From Brassica napus (Eukaryota > Streptophyta > Magnoliopsida > Brassicales > Brassicaceae): a DNA stretch of 64,000 nt. This document shows positions 30,463 through 41,599 of the stretch, in pieces. The stretch is from positions 35,647,473 to 35,711,472 of the forward strand of contig NC_063449.1 in assembly GCF_020379485.1 (NCBI RefSeq). Direction: 5' to 3'. The notes under the pieces are model-generated. The model saw nothing but the letters and a program-made list of their open reading frames with translations. It made no database searches and was not told the origin of the DNA. How positions within the stretch are numbered: the first letter of the stretch is position 1; every line of letters begins with the position of its first letter. The translations under genes and the position numbers were made by a program.

Positions 30463-31131
30463 AATTATTTCCTTTACATAATCTTTCCCAATTCAACCCT
30501 CAAGATCAAAATAATTAAAGCACATCATTCCAACCACCATCCTAGATTCTAGCCCAAAAGAGGTCCTAATGCTAGCAAGAGATGAGAACAAATCAATGTC
30601 GCTCCTAATACTCTCAAGATTTTGCACATGACAAGCTTTCACAAAAAGACCTCACTCAACAATTAATGATGGTTTGAAAGAAGGGAAGGGTTTAGGGTAT
30701 GGACTACCACTTGAGTTGTCAAAAAGATTGGTAAAATGGTTTATACAAGCTCAAGTGTGTGTAAAGCCATGATTTAGTACTCAAGAGACCATAAGCAAGA
30801 AGCATTAAGTTCATTTTAGTCAATTAAGATCGGAGTTGGTTTCAAAGAGTAAGATTCAATGAGTCTTAAGAGGAGTTTTCAAGGCTCGAAGTCTACAAGA
30901 AATTCAGAAGAAGCTCAAGCTACTTATTATGATTCAAAAGGGTATCAACAATGAGTTCATTGCATGAGTCCTTTGTAGGGATTTTACCTATGCATTCTAT
31001 ATGATCTAGACTCAAACCTAAAGATGCAAATGATATAACTAATTTTTTTTTTTTATGGATTTTCTATGCAAATGGATATGCAATGCTTATGACAAGTAAA
31101 CAAAACAGAAAACATGTGAGATAAGTAGACT

Positions 31132-31146
31132 CTCCCCCCACACTTA
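31132..31146 (-). other. Internal polypurine-like site of element 2
   Basis: Reads TAAGTGTGGGGGGAG on the element strand. It is the counterpart of 4538-4550 in element 1. Confidence 0.6.
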
Positions 31147-31469
31147 CTTCACACAGTCTCTTGTGTGAGAGCAAGGTGAAAGAAGAGGTCTAGAAGAAAC
31201 AAACAAGAAGACTATATATTTACAATGGTTGTAGAGACACTTAGCTTGGAGTTGCTAGATGGAGTTGAATAATTTTAACACTTGTAGCTTTGCTGGATGG
31301 CCATCTTTTTCTTTGATTAAGAGGGGAATCACCTAAAAATTTTAAACACACTTATTAAACACACAAAAGAAAAACCACACAAGTAAAACTATAATATATA
31401 TAGGGATAGACATGGGACTTCCTCCCAAGTGAGCTTGTTTTAAGTCTCTAGCTTGACTTTGTGTGCTTG

Positions 31470-32423
31470 CTAATCATAAGTATCAAAAGGCTGAGCCAAT
31501 GCACCTTTGGTCTTTCTCCTACAAGAACAAGAAACCAAGTGTGCAAAGAAACACACTACTGTCCATAGAAAATAGACAGATTTTTCCTCAAAGAGCTTCA
31601 CTAAAGATATGATATGAGTTATGAAATGTTTCTTGAGGTTCAGATGATCATGAGAATCAAAAGCAATAGGTGGAAACACAAAATCAACTACAGGTTCAAA
31701 CGAAGTTTTAACAAAGTAGTCAACTCTATCTCCATCAATCAAATAATTCACAATGTTCACATTCTCATGATAGTTTTCAGCATGGGGGTTTTCTATCTCA
31801 AGCAAGAGCTTATCCACATCAAGTTCATCCCCTAAATCAGCAAGTTCAAGAAGAGGTCTAGAATTCTCAAGCAGCAAAAAGTTGGACTCAAGATCAAATG
31901 AAGCACAAATATAGTTCTTGACAAAGCAAACTTCAATGTGATCTTTAACAAGCTTTTCTACTCTCAATTCATCTAGTTTCCTAGTTTCACATATCAGATC
32001 AAGACATTCATTTATGAGCACAAGAGAATCAAGATCAGGGGCGTTATCCTCACCACAAGGCAAACAAATTTCCTCAAGTTTAAGTTCTAAAGTGGAAATG
32101 CTTATACCTTCCAGCTGGGGTGGTGGAACCCAATACATTACCTCATCAAGGGCACAAGCAGCATCAAACTCATACTGGTTAACATCTCTTCCTTCAAACT
32201 CTGCTCTATCCCTAATAAGGTTTATCCGGACCATTTGTGCTAGGTGTCTTATTGGCTTACCCCAATACTCTTTCGTTCTCTGAAGCCGGTGTAACTCCAC
32301 TCTTTGATCTGGTGTGAGTATGCGTATATCAAAGGGTGGTGGCTTCACATATGGCTGATCTTCAATGCGATCTTCAAATGTCTCTTCCTCTTCTTGTGGC
32401 TTCTCAGAGTAGCTTGAAGCCAT
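31470..32423 (-). CDS. Orphan retrotransposon protein, intact copy
   Basis: A single uninterrupted frame of 317 codons starting at the ATG of ATGGCTTCAAGC. A further ATG 15 bp upstream is in frame, but element 1 shares only the inner one. The protein is acidic. Recognisable phrases are MASSYSEKPQEEEE, RVELHRLQRTKEYWGKPIRH, LIRDRAEFEGRDVNQYEFD, DEVMYWVPPPQLEG and VDYFVKTSFEPVVDFVFPP. A hydrophobic, Cys-containing stretch (VYFLWTVVCFFAHLVSCSC) precedes a basic tail. No CCHC knuckle, protease or polymerase motif is visible. The C-terminal hydrophobic patch might be membrane-associated. It is the only gene between the LTRs. Family not recognised. Confidence 0.65.
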   Translation of the reverse strand: MASSYSEKPQEEEETFEDRIEDQPYVKPPPFDIRILTPDQRVELHRLQRTKEYWGKPIRHLAQMVRINLIRDRAEFEGRDVNQYEFDAACALDEVMYWVPPPQLEGISISTLELKLEEICLPCGEDNAPDLDSLVLINECLDLICETRKLDELRVEKLVKDHIEVCFVKNYICASFDLESNFLLLENSRPLLELADLGDELDVDKLLLEIENPHAENYHENVNIVNYLIDGDRVDYFVKTSFEPVVDFVFPPIAFDSHDHLNLKKHFITHIISLVKLFEEKSVYFLWTVVCFFAHLVSCSCRRKTKGALAQPFDTYD

Positions 32424-32542
32424 CTCTACAAATAACAAAAGCTAGAAGAAGAGGTTAGTAGCTATACAAAAGCAAAACAAAGCATAAGAAAATAAAGCTT
32501 AATCTCAAGAAAGTTTGAAATCTTAATGACAAATCTACTTAG

Positions 32543-32561
32543 TTCCCCGGCAACGGCGCCA
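32543..32561 (-). other. Primer binding site of element 2
   Basis: TGGCGCCGTTGCCGGGGAA on the element strand, a full match to the expected complement of a tRNA-Asp 3' end. Confidence 0.88.
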
Positions 32562-32564
32562 ATT

Positions 32565-34314
32565 TGGTAATAGGGTTTTTGCCTATTGCAAATGTTGTAG
32601 TATAGTGGGGTGAATGTCGAACCAGTCCTAGTGATGTGAATCAGTGAGAATACAAGTCATTTCTTAAGCTAAGTAGATTCAATAGTGGTGAGTGTGTGAC
32701 AACTAACAATAGCAAACAGAGCAATACAACAAGGTTTTAATCAATTTAAACAAGTGAATCCATGGGTATTGGGAATTGACTTCAAGTAACTAAGATCCAA
32801 TCTAGGTGACAAGCTTTCAATCAAAGTAATCTCTTAAGTCTAAACACAATTTTAGACAAGTCCTATGTCTAGGTAAATGTCCATTTGCTTAGAAATCATT
32901 AAACATCAAATGTCTTTGGCTTAATTCAATCAAGCAATCTTTAAGTTCAAGTTTAATAACTATCTAGCAATTCTAACATCAAGTGTCCTTGGCTAATCTC
33001 ACTAGAGCTTAGTTGAGTTGATTCAAACACTTCATCTAATCATGTCTGATGAGAAGTGTTTAGAAATCAGGTTTAGAGTGATCAAGACTAAACAAGCATT
33101 AAAAATACTCAACAAGCAAGTTCATACAAGGATCTACAATAAAACACCCTAAATCTACACTTAATCACCCTAATCTACCTTAACCATGAATCCAAGGAGT
33201 GTCTACTCTCTAATCTCCATGAGAAACCTCAAACCCATGATGAATTCAAGGCTCACCATGTTTATGAAAAGGAGAAACAAGATATAGAATTAAAAACTTT
33301 CTTAGATTGTGATATAAAAATCCAAGCTTTTTTACAAAGGGAGGCAAGTTCTTGAGAGAAAAATGAGATATCCCTCAGGTTTTTAGGTTTAAAACTATAT
33401 ATAAGACATGCCAAACTCGAGCTGGTTTAGTGAATTAAACCGGGTCAAACCGGAATAAACCGGTCAACATCTCCAAATCTGTTCGTAGCGGCCATCACGT
33501 CCCGCTACCAGTGGCCGCTAGCGAATCCGCGTCTTCCCGAGCGGCGTCACGTCCCCGCTACCAATGGCCGCTCCAGCACTCGCTCATGATGTGGCGACCT
33601 CATTAACCCGCTTTGCCAAGCCGCTACGAACCTCCACGAGCTTGAGCTCCGATTCGTTTTTCTTTGTCTCAAGACCCGAGCTTAACTTCTTCACATCGCG
33701 ACTCCAATGACGTGAAGGCTCTCGGAGGTGGCTCATGGTCTTGTCGTGCTCTGTTCTGGCGAGGCTCCTTCTCCAAAGACGAGATCGTGCTCGGACCACC
33801 ACGAACCCATCACTAAGCCATCGTCTTCTCCTCCGCCATGGTCTGCAACTCGCGATGCCGGCTCCAGAGCGACCAGCTTTCCTCACGGCTCAGCTCCGTC
33901 ATCGTCGCGGATCGAAGTAAACCTCATCGAAGAGCAACAATGGCCAATTCTTCCCTATTTTCAAAACAGGTCCCTGAACTTCTGGTTCTTTACAAATCGG
34001 CCCAATACTTTGGAATGTGCAGAAATGACCTCACGAATTGACCCATAGACTTTTGATTGTGCAATCTAACCCAAGGGAATATTCTGAAACTGCAACCTTG
34101 GTCCCTGAACTTTGGATAACTTCATATTTGACCCCAGACTTCCATAGTGTGCAGCTTAGCCCTTGAATTTCGCCCCAAACTTCCAAATAAGCATTCCAAC
34201 CCCTATGATATGCAAATGAGTATGCAAATACAACACAAAGACCTAAATGCAACCTAAAATGATCATAATAAGCTAAAATATGAATCTAAAACTTATAAAA
34301 ATCATGAGATATCA
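32565..34314 (-). repeat. 5' LTR of element 2 (right copy)
   Basis: Runs from TGGTAATAGGG to GAGATATCA on the plus strand. 32814-34314 equals the left LTR. 32565-32813 does not match the left LTR or element 1 and looks like the U5 of another subfamily. Confidence 0.88.
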
Positions 34315-34969
34315 TTATCATTATGCTTGAAAGCATGTTTTCAATCAACTCGTGCTGCTGCTTACTGTTCACATTGTTCATCTACCAAGTAAACGACATA
34401 TTTGTAAGTAGGCGTAGGAGCTGTTACTGTCACTAGAGTTATATGTTTTGTATCCTTCTTTCTCGTCGTTACTGCATCTACACATTCAAACGACGTAAGG
34501 AACCCCTATCGTCGTTAAACAATAGTTAAAGCGGCTATACACACGCAAACTACATCCGGCAAGTTTCTGGCCTAGAGAGGTAGGTAGCTCAAAAAAAATG
34601 AAATCAAATCAGAGAAGTAGTAATAATGTAAGCATAAATCATGTTACATGCAAGAAAATCTGCCTCTTTGATGCTGCATCTAGAGAAGTAAGGCTACCGT
34701 CTATCTTCCATCTGTCTCCTCTGACTGGTGATGATCAAGCAGCATTAGAATATTTGTTCAACTTGGTGCTTTTGAACATGTTATTTGGCATCTCAGTCAC
34801 ACTCCTTAGTTCTGGAACTAAATTTTATCTACTGGTTTATCAAAATGCGAACATACACTGTTGATACCTCGCCATACAGACAATACACACAACTGCCAAA
34901 TCAAGCACCTGAATTTTAAAAAAAAAAATCCTCTCTTTCAGTGTGTACCCAACACGACAAGCCATCGAG
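34315..34969. other. Host spacer, nothing recognised
   Basis: Begins with the TTATC duplication. An 88-codon frame at 34598 has no features I recognise. Confidence 0.4.
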
Positions 34970-34985
34970 AAGACATGTTCATTTT

Positions 34986-35706
34986 TTTTTTTTTTGCCAA
35001 AATGTGAATTTCATATTAATGTGAGAAGAGTTTGTAAATTTTACAAAAGTTTTAATACTTGGATAAGTCAGCTTCGGCAAAAAATAAAACAAAGCTAAGT
35101 TATCAAAAGATGAGATTCCCGTAGGTTACTCACGACGTAGCCATTGCTGCATAAGAGACATGAACTCTTTCCTTTTTATTTTTCCAAGGATGGTGTCTCT
35201 TATGAAGCGATCAATGATTCTGAATATCCCTTGTGGCGTCCGAGCTTCACCTTCGTGCAAGCGTTTGTTTCGTTCTGTCCATATGCTCGATATCGTCGCT
35301 TGGGCAACAAGTCGTTTGAGAGTTCTGCTTGTGACTTTGTCGCGCATGGAGAGCCAGTCTGAAAAAGCTGTCCATGTATGAAAACCAAAAGGATTATATC
35401 CCAGTCTCTGCAAGACCAATTCCCAGACTGATTCACTAACTTCACAACGCAGCAGGAGATGATCTCTGCTTTCTTCATAAACTGCGCAGAGACAGCATAA
35501 CGGAGATACGTTCATCCCCCAGCTAGACAAACGAGATCTGGTTGGAAGTCGATCTTGGTGAGCAATCCAAATTGTGAAAGCATGCTTAGGAACATGCCCC
35601 TTAAACCAGATGTTTTGTGTCCAATTCCGAGTGGGTCCCCTGTTTCTAACTGCGTTCCACGTTTTGCTAGAAGAGAAGTTCGTGAGCTCTTCGCTGTCAA
35701 CTTCCC
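34986..35706 (-). mobile_element. 5'-truncated LINE fragment
   Basis: A minus-strand frame encodes the C-terminal part of a plant L1-type polyprotein: the zinc-binding RVT region (HVPKHAFTIWIAHQDRLPTR, CCLCAVYEESRDHLLLRC, SIWTERNKRLHEG). An oligo(A) tail (oligo(T) on the plus strand) ends it at 34986. A 16-bp target duplication AAGACATGTTCATTTT lies at 34970-34985 and 35707-35722. Reverse transcriptase and endonuclease portions are missing, so it is a dead 5'-truncated insertion. Confidence 0.9.
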
Positions 35707-35722
35707 AAGACATGTTCATTTT

Positions 35723-36466
35723 AAGATGACTGGAAGAAGAATATTGTACAGGGGTTTCGAAGTATAAGCTATTACTTCTCTCGCTCCCCTTTCAAATTTG
35801 TATATCGTTATGCGTTTGTCTTAGGGCTATGGAGTATATGGTTCAGTATTATATGATTTTCTTTAGAGGAATAGGTGAGTTCCTAGCTTGATCCTCTTTG
35901 TTCAGTTTGTGTGATGTTATGCCTATGCTTGAACATGTGTTGCACCTTCTGAATTTGTTCAGTGTCCATATGACTGTCGTGGGCTATGGCATGAACTTTT
36001 CAGAAAAGTACCGCAACCTATCTTACATTGGCGTATTGAAGCCTCAATATTCATGTTACTATATAACATGAAGTGAAGTCAGCTCATTCTATTGTTCGAA
36101 AAGGTAAAGCTATACTACACTTCGTAGATGATTCTGATGCAAAAGCTAATGCATTGTGACATGTTTCTTTAGAACTTCACACAATACATTATATTCAAAG
36201 AAATCATCACAAACAAACAAATTGTGCCCTCGGACTATAAGGTTTATCCATTCTTAAGGAACTATAGTCTTTCTTTCTTTTGCTACTTCCAGGTGGGGAA
36301 GAGAGTTCCGCTTATGTTCCCCACTCTGCCACTCACCAGCATGCATGCTCGGGTCTCCATTGTATGTCTCACAAACATCACCATTGTTCATTACCATCAT
36401 GCTCATGTCATTTTGGAGATTTATAACATGTGCATGATCTCCGAGGCCTCCCGTGCAGTCTAAAGG
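35723..36466. other. Host spacer, possible weak gene remnant
   Basis: A minus-strand frame at 36254-36475 reads coding-like residues (VCETYNGDPSMHAGEWQSGE) but is short, and I cannot place it in a family. Nothing else seen. Confidence 0.3.
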
Positions 36467-36570
36467 CATCTCCAATAGAACTCTATTTTCTCCTCTATAA
36501 TTTACATTAAAATAGAGTTATTCTATTTTGATGTAAATTATAGAGAAAAAATAGAGTCTCATTGGAGATG
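36467..36570. mobile_element. Short palindromic MITE
   Basis: CATCTCCAATAGAACTCTAT at the left is mirrored by ATAGAGTCTCATTGGAGATG at the right, with further internal pairing (TATAATTTACAT / ATGTAAATTATA). The 104-bp unit folds back nearly completely and encodes nothing. Confidence 0.8.
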
Positions 36571-37036
36571 GTCTAGCTACGAAGCTACCTCTTAGGTTGA
36601 TGCTTCATCCCACGGAAATATTTGGCGAATGCAGTGTTAGCGCTTTCTCCACGTGGCAGAATTCTTCTTCACCGTCTCCTTATTCAAAACATAGTCTCAC
36701 CAAAGCATCATTCAGTTCTGAGTTCACTCATTTTCTGGATTATTGATGCTTCATCCCACGAGAATATTTGGCATCGTCACATAATACTTTTTATAATTAA
36801 AACATTGATTAATGTTTAGAAATATTTGTAAGACTTTATAAATTATTGACTTACTAAATTAATGGTTTACTAAAATAATAAATATTGTAATTTTAACATT
36901 TCTAATTTATATAATTTTACGTATTTATATTTTATGTGGAGTTCATTAATCAATCTAAACTATTAAAACAAAAGTACATGTAGCATTTGACCCTAAATTT
37001 TTCTCAATAATTTCCAGCCTGTGTCATTCAATCTTA
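36571..37036. other. AT-rich spacer
   Basis: A phrase (GATGCTTCATCCCACG) near 36598 recurs near 36746, a small direct repeat. No gene. Confidence 0.4.
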
Positions 37037-37371
37037 GGGGCTGTTATTGGTTTATATATTTTGATTGATTTAGAAATCCATATAGTATTTATAAATCCAA
37101 GTAAAATATGCAAATCCGGAGGTTTTCCCTCGGATTTGAGTCTTTGTATTTTTAACTAAAAAATCCAAACAAATCCATTCAAATCCATTATAAAATCAAA
37201 TATATTAGTAAATCCGTACAATTGAATAACACTTGATTTAATATAGAATCTATGAATCATTAAACTAATAACACATGATTTTAATACAGATTTTAAAATC
37301 ACAGAACCAATAACACTAGATTTTGTTCGGATAGTCAAATCCATTAAAATACAACAACCAATAACCCACAC
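37037..37371. mobile_element. Tourist/Harbinger-like MITE
   Basis: Imperfect terminal inverted repeats GGGGCTGTTATTGGTT and GTGTGGGTTATTGGTT (reverse complement of the right end), flanked by TTA on both sides (37034-37036, 37372-37374). A 3-bp TTA duplication is typical of PIF/Harbinger MITEs. 335 bp, non-coding. Confidence 0.75.
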
Positions 37372-37476
37372 TTAACAGTTTTAACAACAAATTAAATCAC
37401 TGAAGCTTTATTAGTGGATCTAGGCAAGTTGATGATGTACAATAATTATCTTGGCCTAAAAATGATTATATCATCA

Positions 37477-38273
37477 TCTTATATTAAAACAGAAGTAACA
37501 GAAGTCACAACTTTGATTCATGTGTGATTTTTTAAAAATTAGACCTAATGAATCTATTCCTAAAAAGTTATGTTACATTTCATTTTTAATCTTATCATTT
37601 AAATTTTGAACCTACTAGAAATTTTTATTGGGCTATCAATAATTGGATTTAAATAAGATATGATCTATTGGATTTATATATATTATAAATTAAATAGATA
37701 TAATTTAATGTTGTAATACTATACCTCCATATGTTAAATATTTAAATATTTGTCGATGTTAACTTTTAAAATTATAAAGATTTTTTTTTAAATAACAAAA
37801 ATCATATTATCTAACAATGATTAATCTTTACTACCTTAAACCAATGAAAACAAATTTTAAACAATATATTTTATTTTAAAAATTAAACAAAAACTAAATG
37901 TTTAATTATTTACTCGATAATATAAATCTATGAAGCGAAAATTTTAATTTTTAAAAAACTTTCTAAAATTTTGAAATGTTACAATATCTTTGAATATGAC
38001 AATAAAACAATATTTTACTAATCTTTACATTTATAGTTATGATTTTAATAATAAAATAATAATCCGAAAATATATATATAGAAGAAGATACAAATACATG
38101 TGAAAGTTTAAAACAATCTATTCAATGAAAAATATACCGTAAACTTATTATGTTTTAAAAATTGATAGGCACATATATATTATAATATATACCAATTTAG
38201 AATTGAAAACAAAATATTTATATAAAAATAAATGAAAACAAAAATTCGCGCGGTTGCGCGGATCGAGATCTAG
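37477..38273 (+). mobile_element. Short non-autonomous Helitron
   Basis: The left end TCTTATATTAAAACAGAAGT follows the Brassicaceae Helitron 5' pattern (TC then ACTATTAAAA-like). The right end has a GC-rich hairpin (CGCGCGGTTGCGCGG), then CTAG followed by a host T. About 0.8 kb, AT-rich, no gene. The 5' base may be off by a few positions because TCA repeats there. Confidence 0.78.
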
Positions 38274-38511
38274 TTACTATTAAAATCAATACTATCAAAG
38301 TAGAATATATTTTAATCTATTTACAAATAGTGTAGGTTGGAATGTAACATTTATTTAAACTTCCTATTTTTCTCCTCAACTAACTTAATTATTATTAAAT
38401 GTATATCATATCTGACCTATTATTTTAATATTTTTAAAATAAGATATCTAAAGAATATTCTTAAGTATCTTTTTCGAAAATTGCATTTTAATAATATTTA
38501 ATGCCTTTTTA

Positions 38512-38548
<37 letters not shown>

Positions 38549-39714
38549 AATATTTAATTTTAATAATAAAATACATAATCAATATCAACTATAATTATAA
38601 ACGAGTACTAATTCATTTTTGATTTATAGAATAAGAAATAACAATCTTATAATATTTATATTCATAGTTAAACTACTACACAAATTAACAAGTATAAAGT
38701 AACTTAATCCATGTCTTAACTATTTTATAAATAATAACATATATTCATGAATTTACAACATACTTCAACCTATTAAAATAAAATATTAAAGTAAGATATA
38801 TTAACTAATAAATAATTTCATACTAATATATATGTTTAAATTAGAATATGAAAAATTGAGATATATTTAATTTATATAATAATAAAATAAATTTTGACCA
38901 ATATAAGAAATTAAAAATAAATTTGTACTATAATTTAAAGCTTTAAAATATTAGTAAAATTTAATACGGGTGGATTATATAAATGAATTATCTTATTTTC
39001 ATAAAATTATATTCATGTAAATTTAAATTTAATTATCTGTATTTTAAAAAATTGTAAATAAAAGTACATGTATAAGTTTTCTAATTTTCAGTAAATAAAT
39101 TTTTTTAATAAAAATTGATTCTGCGCTTTAAAAAAACAGGTCTAAATGTAGTAATTTGATTTAAAACGTATACATGATTGTGTTTTGGGCTAAATATTTT
39201 AAATTGTGTTCCTCTTCCGATATAACATTATTGGTTTTCAAACTGATGTTTTGTCTATAAAAACCTTTTTGGTGTTTCAAACTGATGTTTCGTCAAATTT
39301 AAATAGTATATGTAGTTTAAAATTTTCATGATTTAATATTTGAAATTTATGGTCTAAGTCACTTTCTGGTATGTCAAATTTAATTAGTATGTTTACAAAT
39401 GAATTTTGATCTTTATCAACTTTGAATAAATAATGTTTGAGATTATCTACTATGATTAGAATACTTTTCGCTTTCATGTTAATATTATATATATATAGTT
39501 AATCTTAGTAAAGTTTATATTGCTTGAATCATCCAAATTTGGATTGAGTAATTTGATCGCTAAATGTTTTGCCACTACCTGTTTAGCATCTACCTTTACT
39601 TGAACCTTATTTTAATTTTCCTTAAAACCCAGTGATCATTTTGATAAGTAAATAAACTTATTCTGAACCTGAATGAACATACCGATTTGTGGCTTAAAAA
39701 TCGTTTGCGACAGC
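38274..39714. other. AT-rich spacer with TA microsatellite
   Basis: Very AT-rich. A (TA)n repeat lies at about 38516-38545. No gene or element ends recognised. Confidence 0.45.
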
Positions 39715-39720
39715 CAATAA

Positions 39721-39968
39721 ATTTTTTTTTTTTTTTTTTGTTTTTTTTTATAATCCAGGGGTTTACCACTTACGTGGATCATTCCCCTGAGCCCGGTTAG
39801 ACAGCGGTCCACTTCACCCGGGAGCGCTTTACCTGGGCTGGGGACAAGACCCAACACCCAGTACCGCATTTGATGACAGGATGGACAGTTCTCTTCCGCC
39901 TGGCGTCGAACCCGAGAACATGACAATTGGCCCCCAAGACTTTTACCAAACGAGTTATCACATCCCGT
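39721..39968 (-). mobile_element. tRNA-derived SINE
   Basis: On the minus strand a GC-richer body contains a pol III B-box-like word (GGGTTCGACGCC) near its 5' end and finishes in an oligo(A) tail (oligo(T) at 39721-39750). The short repeat CAATAA flanks it (39715-39720, 39969-39974). The 111-codon frame across it is not a gene. Confidence 0.75.
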
Positions 39969-39972
39969 CAAT

Positions 39973-40371
39973 AAAATTCACACTACATTTTTTATATTTT
40001 AAATGGAGTTTCAGTTTTTAATAAATGAAAGATTAGTTAAAGTAACTAACACATACAGACAATTGATTAGAAAAACTTCATGATTTCCAATCGTAAATTA
40101 TTAGTACAAAGATGAAGATGGGATGATACTATCGCTCATATGATGATCAAGTTGTGGCCTGACAACAACCCAAAATTCACACTACATTTTTTATATTTTA
40201 AATGGAGTTTCATTTTTTAATAAATGAAAGATTAGTTAAAGTAACTAACACATACAGACAATTGATTAGAAAAACTTCATGATTTCCAATCGTAAATTAT
40301 TAGTACAAAGATGAAGATGGGATAATACTATCGCTCATATGATGATCAAGTTGTGGCCTGACAACAACCCA
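39973..40371. repeat. 199-bp tandem duplication
   Basis: The unit starting AAAATTCACACTACATTT at 39973 repeats at 40172 with only a few differences (for example CAG/CAT, GGATG/GGATA). It ends near CAACAACCC. Non-coding. Confidence 0.9.
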
Positions 40372-40502
40372 ACATCACGCAAAATAATAACTCAGTATAA
40401 TTGTCATGATCATTAAAAATTATACATTTAACTCACCGATCCATTATGATTAATCATCGCTTTGCCACCTATCCGGATTGAATGTTTTAATTAATCAACT
40501 AG

Positions 40503-41230
40503 ATTTCGACCCCCGTTTTCGCGCTTTATCTTATTTTGAAATATATTTTATTTATAACATGTATATTTTTTAATTAGTGTTTTTATGTTATATTTGTAGT
40601 AGTGGTTTTATATAATTAGGATGATAAGTATCTATATATAAATATAAAAATATATAATCTTGATGCTAATATAATAGTATAGATGTATATGTGTATATAT
40701 ATATATATATGTATATGTATTTATAGTTGAGAGGTTTTGAAAGAGTTCAAATATTAAGTGGGTTTTTTTAAATACTATCAGACAAATTTTACTATCAAAA
40801 CTAAAAACTAATTTGGTATCTATAATTTTCCAAATTTGTAATAATTAAAAACTATAAATGTAATTTTTAAAATTAAAAAAATATAATTTGTTTTGTATAG
40901 TTTTGTAGTTTCCTTCTTTGTTTTTGGGTGATCATTATCTATATGTAAGGGTAGCAGTAGATGATTAGTGTTAATTATGTAAAGGTTTTTTAAAGTGTAA
41001 TTAATATCATTTTGTCAGATTTGTTAAATGGGATGTTGAAATTATTTTTCAATCTTATTAGTCCACACTGGAATATGAATTAAGTCTTTTTTTGCATATA
41101 TAACTCGGCTTGAGACACTATAAGATGGTCCAAAAATATATTAAATATTTTCTTTATGTTTAAATTAAAAAGACAAAAAAATCTGATTCTTTAGTATTAT
41201 TAAAAAATCAGATAGTGAAAGTAAAAAGAC
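40503..41230. other. 3' subterminal region of the large Helitron
   Basis: AT-rich and non-coding, with a TA/TG microsatellite near 40695-40715. Confidence 0.5.
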
Positions 41231-41365
41231 AATAACTCTGCCGACATATTCCTTTTCTCCGTAACTTCTCTCAAATTAGAAAAGCAATCGACGATCCTCG
41301 TTGTTTCCGATTCGAAGATAGAACAAAATAATCAGAAGGAGTAATCTCATGTCTTGTTCATCTCT

Positions 41366-41595
41366 ATGTGTTATAAAAGGTAAGCATTACTATAGTTTCA
41401 ATCGATGATTAAATCTTTGTTATTTTTTGTTCTTGGTTTTTAACAATTGAAACCACATGCAATTGACAGAATAAAAGCTCACAGAGTAAAAGCTCTTTCT
41501 CAAGTCCACGGAACAGAGCACGGAGATCTCAGATCTGTTCAGATCTTGTTAAGAACTTGGATCGAAGAGGAAGTCAAAGATCTTATAAAAGCATG
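41366..41595 (+). pseudogene. Gene fragment inside the Helitron, exon-like
   Basis: A short exon-like piece (41366-41379, MCYKR) with a GT donor and a second from 41470 (HRVKALSQVHGTEHGDLRSV and LLRTWIEEEVKDLIKA) ending at a GTAAG donor near 41594 read in one phase. They look like protein-coding sequence on the strand opposite to the Helitron genes. Further exon-like pieces near 41710-41755 do not continue the phase cleanly. I do not recognise the protein. Captured host gene fragments are common in Helitrons, and this is my inference. Confidence 0.4.
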
Positions 41596-41599
41596 TAAG

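Larger units (their letters stand above)
27976..34314 (-). mobile_element. Pol-less Athila-like LTR retrotransposon, element 2 (chimeric LTRs)
   Basis: Minus-strand element bounded by the 5-bp duplication TTATC (27971-27975 and 34315-34319). The 3' LTR is 27976-29792 and the 5' LTR 32565-34314. The internal region of about 2.8 kb holds a perfect tRNA-Asp-type primer site, one intact orphan gene, an internal polypurine-like site and the true polypurine tract. No reverse transcriptase, RNase H, integrase or protease is encoded. The two LTRs appear identical for most of their shared 1.5 kb, indicating recent insertion, yet their PBS-side ends are unrelated. It belongs to the same family as element 1. 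Confidence 0.9.

Noticed and set aside
36254..36475. 73-codon minus-strand frame as a gene
   Set aside because: Coding-like composition but no recognisable family or exon partners; left as a weak remnant.
39636..39971. 111-codon minus-strand frame
   Set aside because: Spans a SINE and its oligo(A) tail; ends in a Lys run from the tail.
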